Source of the DNA: Pelagibacteraceae bacterium
GTDB taxonomy: Bacteria; Pseudomonadota; Alphaproteobacteria; Pelagibacterales; Pelagibacteraceae
NCBI GenBank assembly: GCA_008638015.1
Contig: VTPD01000001.1
Location: 1 to 64,000, forward strand
Length of the DNA stretch: 64,000 bases
Direction of reading: 5' to 3'
The notes under the pieces are model-generated. The model saw only the letters and a program-made list of their open reading frames with translations. It did no database searches and was not told the DNA's origin. Shown piece by piece: positions 1 to 9,409 of the stretch (position 1 is the first letter of the stretch; every line of letters starts with the position of its first letter). Both the position numbers and the translations under genes were made by a program.

Positions 1-98
1 TTAGTGATCTTTCTGGTGGAGTGACAGGTGAAATTCACTATGTGGATGCTGGTTACAATAAAGTTGGTATGCCAGATCCAAAAAATATTACTTCTTAG
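1..98 (+). CDS. fabI: Enoyl-[acyl-carrier-protein] reductase FabI, 3' end only
   Basis: Partial gene cut by the window start; reading frame begins at base 3 and gives 31 codons and a TAG stop. The visible tail, SDLSGGVTGEIHYVDAGYN followed by KVGMP, is the very conserved C-terminus of NADH-dependent FabI, the enzyme of the last step in each fatty-acid elongation cycle. Only the final part of the Rossmann fold is present, so the catalytic Tyr/Lys cannot be checked. It runs convergently toward pnp, with 67 bases between the stop codons. Confidence 0.85.
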   Translation, partial: SDLSGGVTGEIHYVDAGYNKVGMPDPKNITS

Positions 99-165
99 TG
101 ACTATTATAAAATATTGACCTCGGGCTTATGAGTTCCGCTCCTAAATAAAAAAATTACGGTTATA

Positions 166-2247
166 TTATTTTGAGTCTTCTAATGCTTCTTTCATAGAAA
201 GCTTAACTTTGCCCCTGTCAAACCCTACTACTTTTACTGAAACTTCGTCGCCTTCTTTGACAACATCAGAAACATTTTCTACTCTCTTAGCTGCAAGCTG
301 AGAAATATGAACTAAACCATCTTGTTTTCCTAAGAAATTAACAAACGCACCAAAGTCCATAATTTTTACCACTTTGCCTTTGTAAATTTTTCCCATTTCA
401 GGTTTGGCAACAATATCCTGCACCATTTGCACAGCTTTATTTCTAGACTCTTCATCAGCAGCTGCAATCGTAACAACTCCATCATCATTAATATCTAATT
501 TAGCGCCAGAAAGTTCTACGATTTCTCTAATCGTTGCTCCACCTTTTCCGATGACAGCAGCAATATCTTTTTTATCGACTTGAATTTTTTCCATCTTTGG
601 AGTGTTTTTAGATAATTCTGTTCTAGATTCTTTAATCGCTTTTGCCATTTCACCTAGAATATGAATTCTACCTTCTTTGGCTTGATCTAAAGCTTTCTCC
701 ATAATTTCAAATGTAATTCCTGTGATCTTAATATCCATTTGTAGAGAAGTAATTCCATCTTCTGTTCCAGCAACTTTAAAATCCATATCACCCAAGTGAT
801 CTTCATCACCTAAGATGTCACTTAGAATAGAATAATCATCACCTTCTTTAATTAATCCCATTGCAATACCTGCAATTGGTTTTTTAATTGGCACTCCTGC
901 ATCCATTAATGCAAGGGAAGATCCACAAACAGTTGCCATGGAAGATGAACCATTCGATTCTGTAATTTCAGATACGATTCTAAATGTATAAGGAAAGTCT
1001 TCTTTGGAAGGTAGGGATGAGTTTATTGCTCTCCACGCTAATTTACCGTGACCGATTTCTCTTCTACCTGTTCCAATTCTTCCAACTTCTCCTACTGAAA
1101 AAGGAGGAAAATTGTAATGAAGCATAAATCTTGAACGTTCAGCTCCATCTAATGTTTCTAACCTTTGTTCATCATCTGATGTTCCTAAAGTGGTTACCAC
1201 TAATGCTTGAGTTTCGCCTCTTGTAAACAAAGCAGATCCATGAACTTTTGGTAATACACCAACTTCACATTTAATATCTCTAACTTCATTTAATTTTCTT
1301 TTATCAATTCGTTTAGCGTCTTTTAAAATCTGCGTTCTAACAATTGTTTTTTCCACATTTTTAAACTGATCATTAATTTCAACCGATGAATATGTTTCAT
1401 CATTTTCAAATAAAGCTTTTACTTTTTCTTTCGCTTTTCCAATTAAAGATCCTCTTAATTTTTTATCAGACTCATCAAATGCTTTTTGTAAATCATCTGT
1501 TACTGCATCTGCAATTTTCTTTTTTAGTTCAGAATAATCTTTTTCCTCAATTTTCCATCTTTCTTTTCCTGCTTCTTTAGAGAATTCTTTAATTAAATTA
1601 ATCACTTCTTTTGCTTTGTCATGACCAAATTTAACTGCATCTAACATTTGTTTTTCTGTTAATCCTGATGCTTCAGACTCGACCATCAAAACTGCATCTT
1701 CTGTACCTGCAACAACTAATTCTAATTGCGAATTTGTAATTTGTTCTTTGGTAGGATTTAAAACAAAGTTTCCATCAATTAATCCAACTTTAGCGGCAGC
1801 TACCGGTCCCATAAATGGAATACCTGATATCGCTAATGCTGCAGAACTTGCAATCAATGCTAAAACTTCTGGATCATTATTTTTATCGTAAGAAATTACT
1901 GTAGGTAATACTTGCACTTCATTTCTAAATGAATCTGGAAATAATGGTCTGATAGGTCTGTCAATTAATCGTGAAATTAAGGTTTCAGCTTCGGTTGGTC
2001 TTGCTTCTCGTTTGAAATATCCACCTGGAATTTTTCCAGCTGCATAATATTTTTCTTGATAATTTACGGTTAAAGGAAAAAAATCAATATCTGGTTTTGC
2101 TTCCTTTGCTGCAACTGCAGTTGCTAGAATAACAGTGTCGCCACAGCTTAGCATCACAGCGCCGTCTGCTTGACGAGCTACTCTGCCTGTTTCTAACGTT
2201 AATTTTTTATCGCCCCAAGTAATTTCTTTTTTTGTGATGTTGAACAT
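166..2247 (-). CDS. pnp: Polyribonucleotide nucleotidyltransferase (PNPase)
   Basis: Phosphorolytic 3'-to-5' exoribonuclease of RNA turnover, normally part of the degradosome. The 693-residue product has the full family layout: RNase PH domain 1 (about 12-145), an all-alpha linker, RNase PH domain 2 (about 320-550) with the acidic active-site stretch [11 protein letters not shown], a KH domain with the GKGG loop (about 555-612), and a C-terminal S1 domain starting near [17 protein letters not shown] (about 621-690). It is the last gene of the nusA-infB-rbfA-truB-rpsO-pnp run, 6 bases after rpsO, the usual pairing in proteobacteria, where pnp is often co-transcribed with rpsO. Length is normal and nothing is missing. 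Confidence 0.97.
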   Translation of the reverse strand: MFNITKKEITWGDKKLTLETGRVARQADGAVMLSCGDTVILATAVAAKEAKPDIDFFPLTVNYQEKYYAAGKIPGGYFKREARPTEAETLISRLIDRPIRPLFPDSFRNEVQVLPTVISYDKNNDPEVLALIASSAALAISGIPFMGPVAAAKVGLIDGNFVLNPTKEQITNSQLELVVAGTEDAVLMVESEASGLTEKQMLDAVKFGHDKAKEVINLIKEFSKEAGKERWKIEEKDYSELKKKIADAVTDDLQKAFDESDKKLRGSLIGKAKEKVKALFENDETYSSVEINDQFKNVEKTIVRTQILKDAKRIDKRKLNEVRDIKCEVGVLPKVHGSALFTRGETQALVVTTLGTSDDEQRLETLDGAERSRFMLHYNFPPFSVGEVGRIGTGRREIGHGKLAWRAINSSLPSKEDFPYTFRIVSEITESNGSSSMATVCGSSLALMDAGVPIKKPIAGIAMGLIKEGDDYSILSDILGDEDHLGDMDFKVAGTEDGITSLQMDIKITGITFEIMEKALDQAKEGRIHILGEMAKAIKESRTELSKNTPKMEKIQVDKKDIAAVIGKGGATIREIVELSGAKLDINDDGVVTIAAADEESRNKAVQMVQDIVAKPEMGKIYKGKVVKIMDFGAFVNFLGKQDGLVHISQLAAKRVENVSDVVKEGDEVSVKVVGFDRGKVKLSMKEALEDSK

Positions 2248-2253
2248 TAAGTT

Positions 2254-2523
2254 TTATTTACGCAAACCTAACTGCTCTAAAACTTTTCTATAAATAGATG
2301 GCTCTTTTTTGCTCATGTATTCTAGTAATTTTTTTCTTCGAGTAATTAATTTGCTTAATCCCATATTTGAGTGTTTGTCTTTTTTGTTTGTAGAGAAATG
2401 TGTTGTTAAGTATTTGATTCTCTCTGTTAAAATACCTACTTGCACTTCAGATGATCCAACATCTGTTTTGTGTTTTTGCAAACTTGAAATAATTTCTTTT
2501 TTATCTATTTTTTTCTTTGGCAT
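2254..2523 (-). CDS. rpsO: 30S ribosomal protein S15
   Basis: Primary 16S rRNA-binding protein of the small-subunit platform, also contacting 23S rRNA in a subunit bridge. At 89 residues it has the standard length. Diagnostic stretches include DVGSSEVQVGILTERI in the first helices and HSNMGLSKLITRRKKLLEYM in the rRNA-binding region. It sits between truB (9 bases upstream) and pnp (6 bases downstream), the classical proteobacterial order. The 9-base gap after truB leaves no room for the separate leader pseudoknot that controls rpsO in E. coli, so that regulation is probably absent or lies within truB. Confidence 0.97.
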   Translation of the reverse strand: MPKKKIDKKEIISSLQKHKTDVGSSEVQVGILTERIKYLTTHFSTNKKDKHSNMGLSKLITRRKKLLEYMSKKEPSIYRKVLEQLGLRK

Positions 2524-2532
2524 AGTGTTTTG

Positions 2533-3411
2533 TTATATGTTTAAAATTCTTTTGGGATAAAAAAATCCAGATTTTAATTCTCCGAATGCGAGTACCTGGT
2601 TTTGATTTTGGGCTATTAACTTCTTTAGATCAATTTCTCCAAACTCTTCCAACATGCTTACTTTCATTCCGTTTTTAATAAGCTTAATTCTTTTATCTTC
2701 TAAATTTATGGAAGGTATATGTATTAAAACTTTATTAATTTCAAGTAAGTATTTGCTCAACTCCTCTTTTTTCATATTTTTTACAATAAAATCCATATTT
2801 AAAGAGGTTTTTTGAGAAAATTGACCATATCGATAACGTACAATTTTAGATGCATAACCAAATGTATGTAAAGCATAAGCAATATCTCTAATTAAGCTTC
2901 TTACATACGTTCCATTGCCACAAGTAACAAAAAAAGAAGTTTTGTTTGTTTTGTGATGAACAACGCGAATATTATAAATTTTGATTTTTTGTTTTTTTAG
3001 TTCAACATGAATATTTTTTCTGGCTAAATTATAAGATCTTTCTCCATTAATTTTTTTTGCAGAGTATTGTGGAGGCATTTGCTCCGTTTCACCAATCCAT
3101 TGTTTAATTATTTTTTCTATACTTTCTTTATTTGGTACAATATCTGATGAATGAATAGTTTCTCCCTCTTCATCCAATGTAGATGTTTCTTTTCCCCAAG
3201 TAGCTTCAAAAAAATAAGTTTTTTTTGTTTCGGATAAATACGGAATTGACTTAGTGGCCTCACCAATTGCTACAGGTAAAATGCCTTCCGCAAGTGGGTC
3301 TAATGTTCCAGCATGTCCAATTTTTTTTAATTTAAATTTTGATTTTAAAACATTCAAGCAATACGTTGAGGTATAACCTTTTGGTTTATAAATATTGATC
3401 CAGCCGTTCAT
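2533..3411 (-). CDS. truB: tRNA pseudouridine(55) synthase TruB
   Basis: Isomerises U55 of the tRNA T-loop to pseudouridine. The product has 292 residues, close to the family norm. The catalytic motif GHAGTLDPLAEGILPVAIG is near residues 32-50, with the nucleophile Asp38. The second conserved block, YSAKKINGERSYNLAR, and the CGNGTYVRSLIRDIA strand are also present. The start codon overlaps the rbfA stop by one base (TAATG type), implying translational coupling. The C-terminal part is Lys/Ile-rich and diverged from a standard PUA domain. Confidence 0.95.
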   Translation of the reverse strand: MNGWINIYKPKGYTSTYCLNVLKSKFKLKKIGHAGTLDPLAEGILPVAIGEATKSIPYLSETKKTYFFEATWGKETSTLDEEGETIHSSDIVPNKESIEKIIKQWIGETEQMPPQYSAKKINGERSYNLARKNIHVELKKQKIKIYNIRVVHHKTNKTSFFVTCGNGTYVRSLIRDIAYALHTFGYASKIVRYRYGQFSQKTSLNMDFIVKNMKKEELSKYLLEINKVLIHIPSINLEDKRIKLIKNGMKVSMLEEFGEIDLKKLIAQNQNQVLAFGELKSGFFYPKRILNI

Positions 3412-3788
3412 TATTTTTCTTCCGTATTGGCAATAATAATTTTTTCAATTTTTTCCGCATAATCAAAAGACTGATCTAAGACAAATCGTAAATTAGGTAA
3501 AAACTTTGCAGTCCAAGATGCTCTCACTTTTTTTTTCACCTCATATGCAAACTGATTTAAAATTTCTAAAGCTAATTCTGACTTTTCGCCTGCAAGCGGT
3601 AAGAAATAAACTTTTGCATGCCTTAAATCTGGACTCACTCTAACTTCAGTGATTGTAATAGCGCGAGATGATATTTCAGGTAAAACAATCTGATCTTTAA
3701 TAAAAAGATTAGCAATAATTTTTTTTAGTGTCTCACCTACTTTTAACTGTCTTTGAGTTAATGGTTTAGAGGTATTTTCATAGTCCAT
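3411..3788 (-). CDS. rbfA: 30S ribosome-binding factor RbfA
   Basis: Late 16S rRNA maturation factor that binds the 30S subunit near the 5' helix and matters most in the cold. The 125-residue protein carries the KH-type fold signature, including ITITEVRVSPDLRHAKVYFLP and the C-terminal LRFVLDQSFDYAEKIEKII. It shares one base with infB upstream and one with truB downstream, so translation of infB, rbfA and truB is likely coupled. The order infB-rbfA-truB is widely conserved. Confidence 0.95.
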   Translation of the reverse strand: MDYENTSKPLTQRQLKVGETLKKIIANLFIKDQIVLPEISSRAITITEVRVSPDLRHAKVYFLPLAGEKSELALEILNQFAYEVKKKVRASWTAKFLPNLRFVLDQSFDYAEKIEKIIIANTEEK

Positions 3789-5968
3789 TACACTTCTCTT
3801 TCAGTGGTATTAGTTTTAAAGGCTTCTATGATATCTCCTTTTTTAATATCGTTAAAATCTCTAATCGATACTCCACATTCTAAACCTGCTTTCACTTCTT
3901 TTGCTTCATTTTTTTCTCTAAATAAACTACCAACTCTGCCAGTAAATACCACGGCTCCGTCTCGAACTAATCTTAACTCAGAATTATTTCTAATTTCTCC
4001 ATCTAAAACCTTAACACCAGCCACTTTTCCAGCTTTAGAAACGTTAAATACTTCTAGTACCTGACAAGTACCTTGGGCTTCCTCAGTAGTTTCTGGAGCA
4101 AGTAATCCTGATATTTTTTTTGTGATATGATCAAGCGCTTCGTAAATAATATTAAAATATAAGATTTCTAATTTATAGCTTCTGGCTAATTCTTTTGCTT
4201 CCTTGTTCGGTCTAATATTAAATCCAAGTAAAATTGCTTTTGATGCTTTTGCTAATGTAACATCTGTCTCCGTAATAGGACCTACTGCTGATAAAATTAT
4301 TTTTGGCTTAATATTTTCAACTTGAATTTTTTCAATTGCATTGGACAAAGCCTCTAACGAACCATTCACATCTGTTTTTAAAATAATGTTATAATTTTCA
4401 TCTGGTGCGGCCTCTCCAAAAATATCGTTTTTCTTTGTGGCTGCAATTTTCTTATCTTTTAGTTCTTGTTTTCTAAATTCAACAATTTCTTCAGCTTTTG
4501 AATCATCTTCCACAACTACAAAGTCATCCCCAGCATTTGGTATGCCTTGAAAACCAATAATTTCTACTGGTGTAGAAGGCGTAGCTTCATTAATGAGTTT
4601 TCCATTATAATCATAAATAGCTCTAACTTTTCCACTCGTTGCACCACTGACAAATAAATCCCCTTTTCTCAAAGTTCCTTTAGTAATTAAAACAGTTGAT
4701 AAAGGACCTCGACCTTTATCTAATTTTGATTCAACCACAACGCCAGCTGCAGATAATTTTGGATTTGATTTTAAATCTAAAATTTCTGCCTGAAGAATAA
4801 TTTGTTCTTTTAACTTATCTAAATTTTGTTTTTTTAGAGCTGAAATTTCAGCACTCAATACATCTCCGCCCATTTCCTCAACAATAAGTTCATGTTCTAA
4901 TAATTGATTTTTAACTTTCGCGGGGTCTGCTCCTGGTAAATCACATTTATTAATTGCAACAATAATTGGAACTTGTGCAGCTTTGGCATGTTGTATTGCC
5001 TCAATTGTTTGAGGCTTGATCCCATCATTTGCAGCAACAACTAAAATAACGATGTCTGTAATTTTAGATCCCCTTGCTCTCATTTCAGTAAACGCAGCAT
5101 GACCCGGAGTATCAATAAATGTAATTAAATTTTTATTATCAACATTCACTTGATACGCACCAATATGCTGAGTAATTCCTCCGTGCTCAGTAGAAACAAC
5201 ATCTGTTTCTCTCAAAGAATCTAGCAAAGATGTTTTACCATGATCGACGTGTCCCATTACTGTTACAACAGGCGGTCTGGGAACTGCATCTTTTATTCCC
5301 TTATCTTTTGATAAAATTTCTTTTAATAATTTTTCTGGCTCTTCATCCTTGATCACCTCATGACCAAATTCATTAACAATAAATTCTGCAGTATCTTGAT
5401 CGATGGAATGGTTGATTGTTACTTTTACATTTTTAGATAATAAATATTTAATTACAGCACTTGCTCTCTCTGCCATACGGTTTGCAAGCTCTTGAATAGT
5501 GATAACCTTTGGAACTTTAACTTGTCTAACAATTTTTTGTGTTTCTTCTTGAGAATCGCTTGATTGTTTTTTAAATTGCTTTTCTCTTGCTCTTTTAATC
5601 GAGGCTTCACTTCTAACTCTTATTTCTTCTTCTTCATCCGATAGGGCTTTGGTTACTGTCAGCCTATAATCTCTTTTTTTAATGGCATTTTTTTTATTAG
5701 CTTTTAAAAAAAGTTCCTCTTGGATTTTTTTCTTAGCCCATTCTTTAGCCGTTTTAGGCTTTTCTACTTCGGATTTAATTTTGGGGCTATCTACAATATT
5801 ACCACTAGTAACTTCTTCTGATTTTACAACTTTTACAGTTGGAGCAGGCTGCTCTTTACTTTTAAAAATATCGGATGTTTTTTTAGCTACAGTTTTATTT
5901 ACGGAACTGGGAGCACTGCCAGTAAAATTCTTTAGAGTTAATTTTTTTTTCTTTTCTTTTGTGCTCAT
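3788..5968 (-). CDS. infB: Translation initiation factor IF-2
   Basis: GTPase that delivers fMet-tRNA to the 30S subunit and promotes 70S joining. The 726-residue protein has a short Lys/Glu-rich N-terminal extension (1-145), an IF2N helix-turn region (about 150-200), the G domain with P-loop GHVDHGKTS (239-247), switch DTPGHAAF and NKCDLPGAD, then beta-barrel and C-terminal tRNA-binding domains. It is shorter than E. coli IF-2 because the variable N-terminal part is reduced. It lies 21 bases after nusA; the ylxR gene that commonly separates nusA from infB is absent. Confidence 0.97.
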   Translation of the reverse strand: MSTKEKKKKLTLKNFTGSAPSSVNKTVAKKTSDIFKSKEQPAPTVKVVKSEEVTSGNIVDSPKIKSEVEKPKTAKEWAKKKIQEELFLKANKKNAIKKRDYRLTVTKALSDEEEEIRVRSEASIKRAREKQFKKQSSDSQEETQKIVRQVKVPKVITIQELANRMAERASAVIKYLLSKNVKVTINHSIDQDTAEFIVNEFGHEVIKDEEPEKLLKEILSKDKGIKDAVPRPPVVTVMGHVDHGKTSLLDSLRETDVVSTEHGGITQHIGAYQVNVDNKNLITFIDTPGHAAFTEMRARGSKITDIVILVVAANDGIKPQTIEAIQHAKAAQVPIIVAINKCDLPGADPAKVKNQLLEHELIVEEMGGDVLSAEISALKKQNLDKLKEQIILQAEILDLKSNPKLSAAGVVVESKLDKGRGPLSTVLITKGTLRKGDLFVSGATSGKVRAIYDYNGKLINEATPSTPVEIIGFQGIPNAGDDFVVVEDDSKAEEIVEFRKQELKDKKIAATKKNDIFGEAAPDENYNIILKTDVNGSLEALSNAIEKIQVENIKPKIILSAVGPITETDVTLAKASKAILLGFNIRPNKEAKELARSYKLEILYFNIIYEALDHITKKISGLLAPETTEEAQGTCQVLEVFNVSKAGKVAGVKVLDGEIRNNSELRLVRDGAVVFTGRVGSLFREKNEAKEVKAGLECGVSIRDFNDIKKGDIIEAFKTNTTEREV

Positions 5969-5989
5969 TGTTTATCACCTTACTTCTCA

Positions 5990-7534
5990 CTAAATATTAA
6001 AGACTTTTTTTCTAGCACGCATAATTAAATCATCTGCATCTTTTCTAGAAATATCAAACTCTTCAAGGATACCATCAAATTTTTCTCTTTTTCCTTTAAT
6101 TTCATCGTATCCACCAATTAGTTCATCTGTTGAAAGCTCAGCAAAGTCTTTTAATGTTTTAATGTTATCTTCCCCTAGTATTAATAACATTCCCAAACTA
6201 AGACCCTTGTGATTTGCTAAGTCTTCGTGAATTCCAAGCTCTTTAATTTTTTTTGAAATTTCTTCTGCTTCTTCTTGAATAAATTCTTTCGCTCTATTTT
6301 TTAATTCTCCAGCTGTCTCTTCGTCAAAACCATCAATTTTTAAAAAATCTTCAACATTTGCTTCTGAAATTTTTTCAATATTAGAAAATCCCTCCGACAC
6401 AAGTAATTGGGCCATAGTAGTATCTATTTCCAGACTCTTAACTAATTTATCAGTACTAAATTTAAATTCCGACTGACGTTTTTCTGACTCTTCCTTATCA
6501 GTTAGAATATCAATTTCATAATCAAGTAATTTAGATGCTAATCTTACATTTTGTCCTCTTCGACCAATAGCTTTACTCAAATTATTCTCATCAATGACAA
6601 CTTCAATTCTTTTTTCATCTTCAGCAATAATAACTTTCATAACTTCAGCAGGCGATAAAGCACTTTTCACTAAAGATGAAGCATCATCAGTCCAATTAAT
6701 AATATCTATTTTTTCCCCTTGTAATTCGTTTACAATTGCTTGAACTCTGCTTCCTCTCATTCCAACGCAAGCTCCCACAGGATCAATTGAACTTTCTTTG
6801 GATTGAACACAAATTTTTGCTCTACTTCCAGGGTCACGTGCCACTGATTTAATGCTAATTGTTCCCTCGTAAATTTCTGGAACTTCTTGATAAAAAAGTT
6901 TAGCTAAAAATTGAGGATGTGCTCTTGATAAAAATATTTGAGGTCCTTTACTTTCTCTTCTAACATCATAACAATATGCTTTGATACGATCCCCATTTTT
7001 CAAATTTTCTCTTGGTATTAATTCTTCTCTTCGAATAATTGCCTCCGATTTTTGTAAATCAACTATGATATTTCCATATTCAGATCGTTTCACAATACCA
7101 CTTAATATTTCTCCAACTTTGTCTTTAAATTCCTCAAATTGCCTATCTCTTTCTGCATCTCTGATTTGATGTGAGATAACTTGTTTAGCAGTTTGAGCTG
7201 CAATTCTTCCAAAATCTATTGGTGGCAACTCCTCATTAATAATATCATCTATTTTTGCATCTTCTTGTTTAGCCTTAGCATCTTCTAAGCTAATTTCTGA
7301 GTGTGAATTTAAAACTTTCTCTACAACTTTTAATTTTCTACCTAACTCTATTTTTCCAGAAGTTCTATCAATCGCTACATAAATTTCATTTTCAGTTCCG
7401 TATCTTGTTCTTGCTGCTTTTTCTATGGCACTCTCCATGGAAGTTAAAACAAGGTCTTTACTTATGGATTTTTCGTCAGCAACTGCGTCTGCAATTCTTA
7501 TTAATTCAGTACTATCAATTCTATTATTTAGCAT
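5990..7534 (-). CDS. nusA: Transcription termination/antitermination protein NusA
   Basis: RNA polymerase-binding factor modulating pausing, termination and antitermination. The 514-residue protein shows the N-terminal polymerase-binding domain (1-130), S1 (about 135-200), two KH domains including GACVGMRGSRVQAIVNELQ and AIGRRGQNVRLASKL, and two C-terminal acidic repeats (about 360-510), which occur in many proteobacteria. It opens the translation-factor operon. A terminator-like hairpin with a run of nine U lies just 13 bases before the start codon, so any promoter must read through it. The rimP gene usually found immediately upstream is not here. Confidence 0.96.
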   Translation of the reverse strand: MLNNRIDSTELIRIADAVADEKSISKDLVLTSMESAIEKAARTRYGTENEIYVAIDRTSGKIELGRKLKVVEKVLNSHSEISLEDAKAKQEDAKIDDIINEELPPIDFGRIAAQTAKQVISHQIRDAERDRQFEEFKDKVGEILSGIVKRSEYGNIIVDLQKSEAIIRREELIPRENLKNGDRIKAYCYDVRRESKGPQIFLSRAHPQFLAKLFYQEVPEIYEGTISIKSVARDPGSRAKICVQSKESSIDPVGACVGMRGSRVQAIVNELQGEKIDIINWTDDASSLVKSALSPAEVMKVIIAEDEKRIEVVIDENNLSKAIGRRGQNVRLASKLLDYEIDILTDKEESEKRQSEFKFSTDKLVKSLEIDTTMAQLLVSEGFSNIEKISEANVEDFLKIDGFDEETAGELKNRAKEFIQEEAEEISKKIKELGIHEDLANHKGLSLGMLLILGEDNIKTLKDFAELSTDELIGGYDEIKGKREKFDGILEEFDISRKDADDLIMRARKKVFNI

Positions 7535-7547
7535 TTATATTTTTTGT

Positions 7548-7568
7548 AAAAAAAAAGGGCCTAAGCCC
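7548..7568 (-). terminator. Intrinsic terminator or nusA leader attenuator
   Basis: Read on the minus strand the sequence is GGGC-TTAG-GCCC followed at once by nine T (bases 7568 down to 7548), the form of a Rho-independent terminator, though with a short 4-bp stem. It follows the trmB stop by 40 bases and ends 13 bases before the nusA ATG. It may simply end the metK-trmB transcript, or act as an attenuator in a nusA leader. Confidence 0.6.
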
Positions 7569-7608
7569 ATTTCTTAATCGTTAATTTTGGCTGAAATTAC
7601 TCCAATAT

Positions 7609-8246
7609 TTATATTTTTACAATAACTAAAAATTGTACTTTATTTCCCAATTTATTAGCTCTCTTAAAATATTTTGTATTTTCAAGGTATTTTGGCTCTT
7701 TTTTTATGATTTTCATAGGTGCTTTGTTGGAAATTAATTCCTTTAATTCAATACTAACTTTTTCAAAATAATCTTGATTATCGGTTGCAAAGAAAATTTT
7801 ACCTTTGGTTTTTAATTTATCCAAAATAGCTAAAATAAAATTAGCTTTCACTAGTCTTCTTTTGTGATGCTTTTTTTTAGGCCAAGGATCGGGAAACAAA
7901 ATATAAATTTGATCACAGATAATTTTTGGAAAATCTTGAAAAAACTTTTCTACCGGAGTTGGATATAATAAAATATTAGATATTTTCTCTTCTACACATG
8001 TATGAACTAAATTAGCAACTCCATTAATAAATGGATCAATACCAACAAAAATATTATTTGGATTTTTTGTAGCTAAAGCTAAAATATTATGGCCCATACC
8101 AAAGCCAATTTCTAAAATAAGAGGCTTTTCCTTTTTAATTTTATCTGGATGAAATAATAAATTTTGTAAATTTTGATCTAGAATTTTTTTTTTTCAGGAG
8201 AAAGCTTTCTTGATTGTAATCTTCCAAAAAAAGTCTTTTGTTTCAT
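7609..8246 (-). CDS. trmB: tRNA (guanine-N7)-methyltransferase TrmB, interrupted by a one-base frameshift
   Basis: SAM-dependent enzyme making m7G46 in tRNA variable loops. Two reading frames together give a complete protein. The N-terminus starts at 8246 ([20 protein letters not shown], typical of the family) and runs into TAG at 8178. The rest, in the next frame, carries the SAM motif LILEIGFGMGHN and the TrmB hallmark FPDPWPKKKHHKRRLV, to a stop at 7609. The break is at a run of 11 T on the plus strand (8184-8194); 12 would restore the frame with family-like spacing. The ATG overlaps the metK stop by one base. It may be a sequencing error, a recent mutation, or slippage-dependent expression. 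Confidence 0.85.
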
Positions 8247-9409
8247 TAAATTTCTTTTTTAAATAAATCTACTAAATTTGTTTTTTCCCAACTAAACGAT
8301 CCATCTGATCCTGGTTCTCTTCCAAAGTGACCGTAGGCAGCCGTTTTTTGGTAAATTGGTTTATTTAATTCTAGTGAATTTCTTATTCCTCTTGGGCTTA
8401 AATCAAAATTATTCTGTATAACTTTAATAATTTTTTCTTCTAAATTTTTATTATCCTGAAAAATATTTAAATAAATAGATAGTGGTTGAGAAACTCCAAT
8501 CGCATAGGATAACTGAATTACACATTTATCAACAATACCTGAGGCCACAATATTTTTAGCTAAATATCTAGCTGCATATGCTGCAGATCTATCAACTTTT
8601 GTTGGATCTTTTCCTGAAAAAGCTCCACCACCATGTGGCGCAGCTCCTCCATATGTATCAACAATAATTTTTCTACCCGTTAAACCAGTGTCTCCGTCGG
8701 GACCGCCTATAACAAATCTACCTGTTGGGTTAACATAAAATTTTTCCTCGGGACAAATCCAAGTTTCTGGAAGAATTTTTTTTACGTAAGGTCTTATTAA
8801 TTCTTTTACTTCCTTTTGACCAATGGATGCATCATGTTGAGTAGAAACTACTACAGATGTTACTCCAACTGGTTTACCATTTTCATAGACTACTGATATT
8901 TGGCTTTTTGAATCTGGTCCCAGCAAGTTTAGCGGACCTGATTTTCTAGCTTTTGCTAACTCTTCCAAAATTTTATGCGAGTATATAATTGGAGCTGGCA
9001 TTAATTCTTTTGTTTCATTACATGCATAACCAAACATAATGCCCTGATCTCCAGCGCCTTCATCTTTTTCATTTCCCGAAGAGTCTACTCCTTGCGCAAT
9101 ATCAGCAGATTGCTCATGCAAATAATTAAAAAACTCTAAATTTTTATAATGAAATCCTTCTTGCTCATAACCAATATGTTTAATCTGATCTCTAATTAAT
9201 TGTTCAATTTTAGAAGCTTCAATTTTGGGTCCTCGAACCTCTCCAGAAATGATTACTTTATTAGTCGTTGTTAGTGTTTCACACGCAACTCTACTTTCAT
9301 TAAATTCTGATAAGTATAAATCCAAAACTGTATCTGAAATAATGTCACAAACCTTGTCTGGATGACCCTCGGATACTGACTCGCTTGTAAAAATATAATT
9401 GTTATTCAT
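8246..9409 (-). CDS. metK: S-adenosylmethionine synthase
   Basis: Makes S-adenosylmethionine from methionine and ATP. The 387-residue protein has the standard signatures: [13 protein letters not shown] near the N-terminus, the [12 protein letters not shown] motif, and the P-loop-like [20 protein letters not shown]. Length is typical. It overlaps the upstream lnt by 8 bases and trmB downstream by one. Its presence means the cell makes its own SAM, as expected in a free-living organism. No SAM riboswitch can sit directly before it because the start lies inside lnt. Confidence 0.97.
   Translation of the reverse strand: MNNNYIFTSESVSEGHPDKVCDIISDTVLDLYLSEFNESRVACETLTTTNKVIISGEVRGPKIEASKIEQLIRDQIKHIGYEQEGFHYKNLEFFNYLHEQSADIAQGVDSSGNEKDEGAGDQGIMFGYACNETKELMPAPIIYSHKILEELAKARKSGPLNLLGPDSKSQISVVYENGKPVGVTSVVVSTQHDASIGQKEVKELIRPYVKKILPETWICPEEKFYVNPTGRFVIGGPDGDTGLTGRKIIVDTYGGAAPHGGGAFSGKDPTKVDRSAAYAARYLAKNIVASGIVDKCVIQLSYAIGVSQPLSIYLNIFQDNKNLEEKIIKVIQNNFDLSPRGIRNSLELNKPIYQKTAAYGHFGREPGSDGSFSWEKTNLVDLFKKEI

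Noticed and set aside
5682-5993. 103-codon open frame on the plus strand opposite infB
   Set aside because: It lies wholly opposite the conserved IF-2 N-terminal region, has low-complexity hydrophobic composition arising from the complement of Lys/Glu codons, and no recognisable domain.
8246-9409. A SAM riboswitch in front of metK
   Set aside because: metK starts inside lnt with an 8-base overlap, so there is no leader that could hold one, and none is seen ahead of the upstream genes.
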